Notes under the pieces: model-generated
Databases searched by the model: none
What the model saw: the letters and a program-made list of their open reading frames with translations, nothing else
What the model was told of the DNA's origin: nothing
Origin: JAWXUE01 sp044432865
GTDB taxonomy: Bacteria > Bacillota_I > Bacilli_A > Acholeplasmatales > Anaeroplasmataceae
DNA: 19,639 bases
Direction: 5' to 3'
NCBI GenBank assembly: GCA_044432865.1
Contig: JAWXUF010000019.1
Coordinates: 1-19,639 of the forward strand
In this document: one piece after another, positions 15,427 through 19,639 of the stretch
Layout of the letters: each line of letters starts with the position of its first letter
Numbering within the stretch: the stretch's first letter is position 1
Translations under genes and position numbers: made by a program

Positions 15427-15505
15427 TATTATAGATCATAATAATTACAGAAACAAATCCGATAATTTTAGATAATAAATAAATTAAAGAAATAAAAAGT
15501 TCCAT
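15410..15505 (-). CDS. putative type I toxin, 31-residue membrane peptide (copy A)
   Basis: A short minus-strand ORF of 31 codons: it starts MELFISLIYLL, has one hydrophobic span (about residues 4-25) and ends in the basic-polar tail YNKKKND. AAAGGTGA lies at proper distance upstream of ATG. Coding is supported by three copies of identical length with no frame-breaking changes: copy B differs by S19F; copy C by V18I and M23T plus three synonymous changes. The form (tiny hydrophobic peptide, charged end, structured leader, convergent antisense RNA over its 3' end) matches type I toxins such as the Fst and TxpA types, which damage or depolarise the membrane. I do not recognise the peptide itself as any named family and it lacks the Fst PxxVG motif. 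Confidence 0.75.
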   Translation of the reverse strand: MELFISLIYLLSKIIGFVSVIIMIYNKKKND

Positions 15506-15511
15506 ATATCA

Positions 15512-15556
15512 TCACCTTTCTGGTGAAGAAAACTAATTAAATAGAAAAAACTTCAC
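15512..15556 (-). promoter_or_regulatory. toxin mRNA leader switch, copy A
   Basis: On the minus strand TCACC-AGAAA-GGTGA (15526-15512) forms a stem-loop that holds the toxin Shine-Dalgarno. The upstream half, CTTCAC (15528-15523), can instead pair with GTGAAG (15556-15551), which would free the Shine-Dalgarno. The two pairings exclude each other and are possible in all three copies. Confidence 0.6.
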
Positions 15557-15606
15557 AGATTTCCCTATAATGACTAAAGCCTTGGCAATAATTTCCTTGC
15601 AATTAA

Positions 15607-15615
15607 ATAGTAACA
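15607..15615 (-). promoter_or_regulatory. toxin promoter -10, copy A (extended TGT-TACTAT)
   Basis: The minus strand reads TGT followed by TACTAT (15612-15607). Copies B and C keep the same element (C has TATTAT). No good -35 is visible 17 nt upstream. The leader to the toxin ATG would be about 95 nt. Confidence 0.5.
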
Positions 15616-15758
15616 TAATAAGATAAAATAATAATAAAATACAGATATTTCTCAATAATTCAAAATCTACCCCTGTTAAAAATCAAATATTTAGATATAC
15701 GATTTTTTTGTAGAAAAAACATTATTATTTTATATTTTAAAAATAAGTATATATATAA

Positions 15759-15787
15759 TTGACAATATAAAATAATAATGATAATAT
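15759..15787 (+). promoter_or_regulatory. antitoxin RNA promoter, copy B
   Basis: TTGACA (15759-15764), 17-nt spacer, TAATAT (15782-15787) with extended TGA, identical to copy A. Confidence 0.8.
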
Positions 15788-15793
15788 AAAAAC

Positions 15794-15886
15794 ATAAAGC
15801 AAGTCTTAGTCAAACTAGGAATTGTTTTTATAATTCATGGAATGACTAATCACTTATTGTAGTGGGCGATTAGTCATTTTTCTTTT
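15794..15886 (+). ncRNA. putative type I antitoxin RNA, copy B
   Basis: Same layout as copy A. Differences concentrate in the 13-nt block 15830-15842 (ATAATTCATGGAA against ACGAATTTTAATT in A) and the second half of the terminator loop (15852-15867). It is terminated by TGACTAATC (15843-15851) / GATTAGTCA (15868-15876) and a T-run. Confidence 0.7.
15843..15886 (+). terminator. terminator of antitoxin RNA, copy B
   Basis: A 9-bp stem with 16-nt loop followed by TTTTTCTTTTT, as in copy A. The loop length is kept although its sequence differs. Confidence 0.8.
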
Positions 15887-15965
15887 TATTATAGATCATA
15901 ATAATTACAAAAACAAATCCGATAATTTTAGATAATAAATAAATTAAAGAAATAAAAAGTTCCAT
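15870..15965 (-). CDS. putative type I toxin, 31-residue membrane peptide (copy B)
   Basis: Same 31-codon ORF as copy A with a single substitution, S19F, inside the hydrophobic span. Shine-Dalgarno AAAGGTGA, leader stem TCACC/GGTGA (15972-15986, loop TGAAA on the minus strand) and the TAA stop inside the shared hairpin are all kept. The near-identity to copy A suggests a recent tandem duplication. Toxicity is inferred from architecture. Confidence 0.75.
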   Translation of the reverse strand: MELFISLIYLLSKIIGFVFVIIMIYNKKKND

Positions 15966-15971
15966 ATATCA

Positions 15972-16016
15972 TCACCTTTCAGGTGAAGAAAACTAATTAA
16001 ATAGAAAAAACTTCAC
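15972..16016 (-). promoter_or_regulatory. toxin mRNA leader switch, copy B
   Basis: TCACC/GGTGA (15986-15972) hides the Shine-Dalgarno; the alternative pair is CTTCAC (15988-15983) with GTGAAG (16016-16011). Only one loop base differs from copy A. Confidence 0.6.
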
Positions 16017-16066
16017 AGATTTTCCTATAATGACTAAAGCCTTGGCAATAATTTCCTTGCAATTAA

Positions 16067-16075
16067 ATAGTAACA
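16067..16075 (-). promoter_or_regulatory. toxin promoter -10, copy B (extended TGT-TACTAT)
   Basis: Same extended -10 element as copy A, offset by 460 bp, on the minus strand; the -35 is not convincing. Confidence 0.5.
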
Positions 16076-16130
16076 TAATAAGGTGAAATAATAATAAAAT
16101 ACTGATATTTCTCAATAATTCAAAATCTAC

Positions 16131-16276
16131 TATAGTATTAGCTGTTTTTTCATTGTTTTTTAGGATGTTTTTTCTCAAAAAATTGCATTTTAAGCAATCG
16201 AAATATAAAATGTAATATAATTAATCACTTATTTTATTATAAAATGATAAAAATATTTGGATATTACTTAATATAT
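16131..16276. other. AT-rich spacer between copy B and the ileS promoter, no gene seen
   Basis: Very AT-rich DNA with no ORF carrying a ribosome binding site, no repeat shared with copies A or C, and no convincing hairpin-plus-T-run. The whole gene-poor stretch 15303-16559 is thus accounted for by two toxin-antitoxin units, their short spacer, this segment and the ileS promoter and T-box. Confidence 0.6.
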
Positions 16277-16306
16277 TTGACTTTTAATTAATATATAATG
16301 TATAAT
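16277..16306 (+). promoter_or_regulatory. promoter of ileS
   Basis: TTGACT (16277-16282) and consensus TATAAT (16301-16306) are 18 nt apart. A second TATAAT (16294-16299) is badly spaced. Transcription would start near 16313, just ahead of the T-box leader. Confidence 0.75.
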
Positions 16307-16312
16307 ATAAGT

Positions 16313-16541
16313 AATGTATTGATAGAGACATGTTATTATAATTTAATTTATTTAGAGAGCCTTTGGTTGGTGAAAAAAGGTATAAATATTATAATAAAAT
16401 CACTCTTGAACAAGTAGAAGAATTCATTAGAACTACTCGTATTTCTGCGTTAAAGATCAATTAAGTGCTAGATATTATATCTAGAACTAAGGTGGTACCG
16501 CGATTAATTCGTCCTTAGAGTAAAATCTAAGGACTTTTTTT
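16313..16541 (+). promoter_or_regulatory. T-box riboswitch leader of ileS (isoleucine)
   Basis: The T-box AAGGTGGTACCGCG (16489-16502) is conserved, preceded by a stem III-like palindrome (CTAGATAT/ATATCTAG, about 16468-16484). The rho-independent terminator follows: GTCCTTAGA (16511-16519) / TCTAAGGAC (16526-16534) and seven T. Stem I has the usual GAGAGCC...GGTTGGTG distal elements (from about 16354). A likely specifier ATC followed by A is at 16399-16401, matching isoleucine. Uncharged tRNA-Ile should favour the antiterminator (AAGG with CCTT) and let ileS be transcribed. Confidence 0.9.
16511..16541 (+). terminator. T-box-controlled terminator before ileS
   Basis: Nine-bp perfect stem, GTAAAA loop and seven-T run. 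The left arm overlaps sequence that pairs with the T-box in the antiterminator. Confidence 0.9.
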
Positions 16542-16559
16542 ATTTTAGGAGGATATTAT

Positions 16560-19259
16560 ATGAAAGATTTCAAAGACACATTATTAATGGGAAAAACAAG
16601 TTTTGAAATGAGAGGTAATTTAGGTGTTAAAGAACCTTTAATTCAAGAGAGATGGGAACAAATAGACTTATATAATAAAGTTATTGCTGCAAATGCTAAA
16701 TGCCCTGAATTCAATTTACATGATGGGCCACCATATGCAAATGGAGAAATTCATGTTGGGCATGCATTAAACAAAACTTTAAAAGATTTTGTTGTTAGAT
16801 ATAAAAATCAAAATGGATTTAAAGCAAGATATATCCCAGGATGGGATACTCATGGTTTACCTATTGAAAATGCATTAACTAAATCAGGTGTAAATAGAAA
16901 AGAAAAAACACCATTAGAATTTAGAGAGTTATGTGAAGAATACGCTAGAAAACAAGTAGCAAGACAAGAAGTAGGATTTAAAAGACTTGGTGTTTTAGGG
17001 GAATATGAAAATAAATATTTAACTTTAGATAAAAAATTCGAAGCAGATCAAATTAGAGTATTTTCTAAAATGGTTGAAAATGGATTAATTTATAAAGGAT
17101 TAAAACCAGTTTATTGGTCACCTTCAAGTGAATCTGCATTAGCAGAAGCTGAAATTGAATATATTGATAAAGTAGATCCATCTATTTTCTTAAAATTTAA
17201 AGTAAATAATGGAACTAAAAATCTTAAAGATGTTAATTTAGCTGTATGGACTACAACGCCTTGGACTTTACCAGCGAACTTAGCAGTTTGTGCTAACCCA
17301 ACTGTTGAATATTCATTAATTGAAGTAAAAAAAGAGAAATTTTTAGTTGCTACTGATTTATTAGCTAAAAATACTGAAGATTTTAAATGGGAATCTGTAA
17401 AAGTATTAGAAATCCTAAAAGGATCTGATTTAATTGGATTAACTTATACACATCCTTTATTTGATAAAGTATGTCCTGTTATTAACGGAGATTATGTAAC
17501 TACTACAGATGGTAGTGGTTTAGTACATATCGCACCAGGTCATGGTGAAGATGACTTCTTAGTAGGTAAAGAATATAACTTAGAAATATTATGTCCTGTA
17601 AATGAACGTGGAGTAATGACTAGCGAAGCTGGTAAATACGAAGGAATGTTCTATGAAAAATGTAATACTCAAGTAATTGAAGATTTAGAAAAAGAAAACA
17701 AATTATTATTAGTAAAAATGGTTGATCACTCTTATCCACATGACTGGAGAACTAAAAAACCTATTATCTTTAGAGCTACACCACAATGGTTTGCTTCTAT
17801 TGAACCAATTAAAGAAAAATTATTAGCAGAAATTAAAAATGTTAACTGGGTACCAAAATGGGGAGAAGTTAGAATTTCTAATATGATTGCTGGAAGAAAT
17901 GATTGGTGTATTTCAAGACAAAGAGCTTGGGGTGTACCTATTCCTGTATTCTACTGTGAAAATGATGAAGAAGTATTAGATGTTAAAGTATTAGAACATG
18001 TTGCTAATTTAGTAGAAGAACATGGATCTAATGTTTGGGTAAGTAGTGAAGCTAAAGATTTATTACCTAAAGGATATACTAATTCTAATTCACCTAATAA
18101 TAAATTTAGAAAAGAAACAGATATTATGGATGTATGGTTTGATAGTGGTACATCTTATATGTTATTATCTCGTTTAGGATTAAACAAACAAGCTGATTTA
18201 TATTTAGAAGGTAGTGATCAATATCGTGGATGGTTTAACTCAAGTTTAATTACTTCAGTAGCATCTACAGGTAAATCTCCTTATAAAACAAATGTTACAC
18301 ATGGATTTGTTTTAGATGGTGAAGGTAAAAAAATGAGTAAGTCTATTGGTAATACAGTAGACCCTAATAAAGTATTCAAAGAGTTAGGTGCAGATGTATT
18401 TAGACTTTGGGTAAGTAGTGTTGAATATAATGTTGATGTTAGAATTAGTAATGATATGTTAAAACAAGTAAGTGAAACTTATCGTAAATTAAGAAATACA
18501 TTTAGATTCTTAATGGCTAATACATCTGATTATAATCCTACTAAAGATACTGTTTCTTTTGATAAATTAAATGAAGTAGATAAATTTATGTCATTAAACA
18601 CTCAAAAATTAGTAAATGAATGTATTGATGCATATGATAACTATCAATTTGCTGATGTATATAGAAAAATCTCTAATTTTGTTACTAATGAATTATCAGC
18701 ATTCTATCTAGATTTCACTAAAGATATTTTATATATTGAAGGTGTTAAATCTCATGATAGATTATCATGTCAAACTGTGTTATATGATACATTATTAACT
18801 TTATTAAAATTATTATCTCCAATTTTATCTCATACTACTAGTGAAGCTTATAACTTATTAGAGTTTAAAGATAAAGAAGATATTTATTTTGAACAAATGC
18901 CTAAAGTTAAAGATATTAAAGATAAAGAAGAGTTTATGAATAACTGGAATAAATTCTTAGATATTAGAACGGAAATTCTTAAAGCTTTAGAAGTAGCAAG
19001 AACTGAAAAAGTAATCGGTAAGAGTTTTAATGCACATTTAACATTAAACCTAACAAAAGAACAAAAAGCATTATTTGATTCTTTAAATTCTAATATTAGA
19101 CAAATATTAATTGTTTCTAAATTAACAGTTAATGAAGCTAAAGAATTTAGTGTAGATGTTAAAGCAGCAGAAGGTCATACTTGTGCTAGATGTTGGCAAA
19201 TAGTAGATTCTTTAAATGAAGATTCTTTATGTGAAAGATGTAATAACATTTTAAAATAA
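16560..19259 (+). CDS. ileS: isoleucyl-tRNA synthetase
   Basis: IleRS charges tRNA-Ile and edits misactivated valine. This 899-residue class I enzyme has the HIGH-type motif HVGH (65-68) in DGPPYANGEIHVGHALNK, the CP1 editing domain (TTPWTLPANLAVC and GSGLVHIAPGHGEDD), WFDSG and KMSKS (591-595), a helical anticodon-binding domain, and a C-terminal zinc knuckle with Cys875, Cys878, Cys891 and Cys894. It matches the typical bacterial (IleRS1) type in length and layout. AGGAGGATAT precedes ATG 16560. It has its own T-box, and the usual Firmicutes neighbours sepF-ylmH are upstream, separated here by two toxin-antitoxin units. Confidence 0.97.
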   Translation: MKDFKDTLLMGKTSFEMRGNLGVKEPLIQERWEQIDLYNKVIAANAKCPEFNLHDGPPYANGEIHVGHALNKTLKDFVVRYKNQNGFKARYIPGWDTHGLPIENALTKSGVNRKEKTPLEFRELCEEYARKQVARQEVGFKRLGVLGEYENKYLTLDKKFEADQIRVFSKMVENGLIYKGLKPVYWSPSSESALAEAEIEYIDKVDPSIFLKFKVNNGTKNLKDVNLAVWTTTPWTLPANLAVCANPTVEYSLIEVKKEKFLVATDLLAKNTEDFKWESVKVLEILKGSDLIGLTYTHPLFDKVCPVINGDYVTTTDGSGLVHIAPGHGEDDFLVGKEYNLEILCPVNERGVMTSEAGKYEGMFYEKCNTQVIEDLEKENKLLLVKMVDHSYPHDWRTKKPIIFRATPQWFASIEPIKEKLLAEIKNVNWVPKWGEVRISNMIAGRNDWCISRQRAWGVPIPVFYCENDEEVLDVKVLEHVANLVEEHGSNVWVSSEAKDLLPKGYTNSNSPNNKFRKETDIMDVWFDSGTSYMLLSRLGLNKQADLYLEGSDQYRGWFNSSLITSVASTGKSPYKTNVTHGFVLDGEGKKMSKSIGNTVDPNKVFKELGADVFRLWVSSVEYNVDVRISNDMLKQVSETYRKLRNTFRFLMANTSDYNPTKDTVSFDKLNEVDKFMSLNTQKLVNECIDAYDNYQFADVYRKISNFVTNELSAFYLDFTKDILYIEGVKSHDRLSCQTVLYDTLLTLLKLLSPILSHTTSEAYNLLEFKDKEDIYFEQMPKVKDIKDKEEFMNNWNKFLDIRTEILKALEVARTEKVIGKSFNAHLTLNLTKEQKALFDSLNSNIRQILIVSKLTVNEAKEFSVDVKAAEGHTCARCWQIVDSLNEDSLCERCNNILK

Positions 19260-19267
19260 TCAATAAT

Positions 19268-19305
19268 TATAAAAATAGAAATATGAAAATATTTCTATTT
19301 TTATA
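19268..19305 (+). terminator. rho-independent terminator after ileS
   Basis: A 17-bp perfect stem (19268-19284 with 19289-19305) is closed by a GAAA tetraloop, with five T in the 3' arm. It insulates ileS from toxin-antitoxin copy C. Confidence 0.8.
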
Positions 19306-19319
19306 TAAATAAACTATAA

Positions 19320-19348
19320 TTGACAATATAAAATAATAATGATAATAT
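19320..19348 (+). promoter_or_regulatory. antitoxin RNA promoter, copy C
   Basis: TTGACA (19320-19325), 17-nt spacer, TAATAT (19343-19348), extended TGA; identical to A and B while sequence just downstream differs. Confidence 0.8.
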
Positions 19349-19354
19349 ATTAAT

Positions 19355-19447
19355 ATGAAGCAAGGCTTAGTCAAACTAGGAATTGTTTTTGTATTTCATA
19401 ATTTGACTAATCACTCATTGGACTTTGGGATTAGTCATTTTTCTTTT
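19355..19447 (+). ncRNA. putative type I antitoxin RNA, copy C
   Basis: Same plan as copies A and B. GCAAGGC-TTAGTCAAAC is kept, but the 13-nt block (19391-19403, GTATTTCATAATT) and the loop (19413-19428, ACTCATTGGACTTTGG) are different in sequence and identical in length. Terminated by TGACTAATC (19404-19412) / GATTAGTCA (19429-19437) and a T-run. Confidence 0.7.
19404..19447 (+). terminator. terminator of antitoxin RNA, copy C
   Basis: Identical 9-bp stem and 16-nt loop length as in A and B, followed by TTTTTCTTTTT. Confidence 0.8.
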
Positions 19448-19526
19448 TATTATAGATCGTAATAATTACAGAAATAAATCCAATAATTTTAGATAACAAA
19501 TAAATTAAAGAAATAAACAGTTCCAT
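19431..19526 (-). CDS. putative type I toxin, 31-residue membrane peptide (copy C)
   Basis: Thirty-one codons as in A and B. Against copy A there are five codon changes: three synonymous (Leu3, Leu10, Ile15) and two replacements in the hydrophobic span (V18I, M23T). Start, length, hydrophobic span and the YNKKKND end are unchanged. This pattern supports a translated, selected ORF. The Shine-Dalgarno AAAGGTGA is in a leader hairpin whose loop is a GNRA tetraloop here. Confidence 0.75.
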   Translation of the reverse strand: MELFISLIYLLSKIIGFISVIITIYNKKKND

Positions 19527-19533
19527 ATATCAT

Positions 19534-19578
19534 CACCTTTCGGTGTGAAGAAAACTAATTAAATAGAAAAAGCTTCAC
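19534..19578 (-). promoter_or_regulatory. toxin mRNA leader switch, copy C
   Basis: The minus strand reads CACC-GAAA-GGTG (19545-19534). The sequence differs from A and B by an indel, yet a stem over the Shine-Dalgarno is kept. The alternative CTTCAC (19550-19545) with GTGAAG (19578-19573) is also kept. Confidence 0.6.
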
Positions 19579-19629
19579 AGATTTTCCTACAATGACTAAA
19601 GCCTTGGCAATATTTTACCTTGCACTTAA

Positions 19630-19638
19630 ATAATAACA
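19630..19638 (-). promoter_or_regulatory. toxin promoter -10, copy C (extended TGT-TATTAT)
   Basis: Minus-strand TGT then TATTAT (19635-19630), closer to consensus than TACTAT in copies A and B. Any -35 box is beyond the window. Confidence 0.5.
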
Positions 19639-19639
19639 T

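Larger units (their letters stand above)
15291..15670 (+). repeat. toxin-antitoxin repeat, copy A
   Basis: This ~380-bp unit recurs at 15751-16130 (exact offset 460 with no net insertion or deletion) and at 19313-19639 (cut by the window end). It runs from the AT-rich box before TTGACA through the antisense RNA, toxin ORF, leader and toxin promoter to CAAAATCTAC. The sequence from 15671 to 15750 is unique AT-rich spacer with a hairpin-like AAAAATC/GATTTTT. All copies are in the same orientation. Confidence 0.9.
15751..16130 (+). repeat. toxin-antitoxin repeat, copy B
   Basis: Second unit, offset exactly 460 bp from copy A and nearly identical outside the two variable blocks of the antisense RNA. 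Sequence identity with A ends after CAAAATCTAC at 16130. Confidence 0.9.
19313..19639 (+). repeat. toxin-antitoxin repeat, copy C (cut by window end)
   Basis: Third unit, same orientation as A and B, more diverged (scattered substitutions and a small indel in the toxin leader). Antisense RNA, toxin ORF, leader and the toxin -10 element are all inside the window; the distal part is missing. Confidence 0.9.

Noticed and set aside
15993..16178. Minus-strand 61-codon open frame upstream of toxin copy B
   Set aside because: It starts outside the repeat, has no counterpart start in copies A or C and lies over the toxin leader and promoter.
15291..19639. Repeats as a CRISPR array or insertion sequence
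   Set aside because: Units are ~380 bp with internal gene structure, not short repeats with spacers, and no transposase or terminal inverted repeats are visible.

Overview
The window is AT-rich DNA of a low-GC Gram-positive lineage at or near the Mollicutes (Acholeplasma/Erysipelotrichia-like is an inference). TGA acts as a real stop (it ends the serine acetyltransferase gene and ylmH), and tryptophan is written TGG, so this is not a UGA=Trp mycoplasma. The tRNA genes encode CCA, promoters look sigma-A-like (several with extended TGn -10 boxes), ileS has a T-box leader, and sepF-ylmH-ileS synteny is of the Firmicutes type.

Layout. 1-151: the end of a tRNA array (tail of one tRNA, then tRNA-Glu) and a terminator. 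200-3544: a sulfur/cysteine cluster (YeiH-type transporter, cysK, cysE/epsC-type serine acetyltransferase) and a small unknown membrane protein. 3723-5036: a membrane protein with a PH-like domain and a repetitive disordered tail, then a 68-residue LuxR-type HTH protein whose Shine-Dalgarno and start codon lie inside a 16-bp hairpin. 5104-8889: proteostasis genes tig and lon. 8935-15302: a tight five-gene operon, jetA-jetB-jetC-sepF-ylmH, joining a Wadjet/MksBEF-type condensin without the JetD nuclease to the FtsZ-ring protein SepF and the S4 protein YlmH. 16277-19305: T-box-controlled ileS.

The least expected element is a ~380-bp repeat present three times around ileS: two copies 460 bp apart upstream (15291 and 15751) and one downstream running off the window end (19313). 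Each reads as a complete convergent type I toxin-antitoxin locus. The minus strand carries a 31-codon membrane peptide ORF (ending YNKKKND) with a structured leader that can hide its Shine-Dalgarno. The plus strand carries a ~90-nt RNA with a TTGACA promoter and a rho-independent terminator that overlaps the 3' end of the toxin ORF. Toxin sequence is held nearly constant, while two blocks of the antisense RNA (a 13-nt spacer and the terminator loop) differ in sequence but not length, as expected if each antitoxin recognises its own toxin mRNA. I recognise no named toxin family for the peptide.

The two headline points are this triplicated toxin-antitoxin element and the JetD-less condensin built into a cell-division operon. 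Functional statements come from motifs and family knowledge; no searches or folding programs were run.
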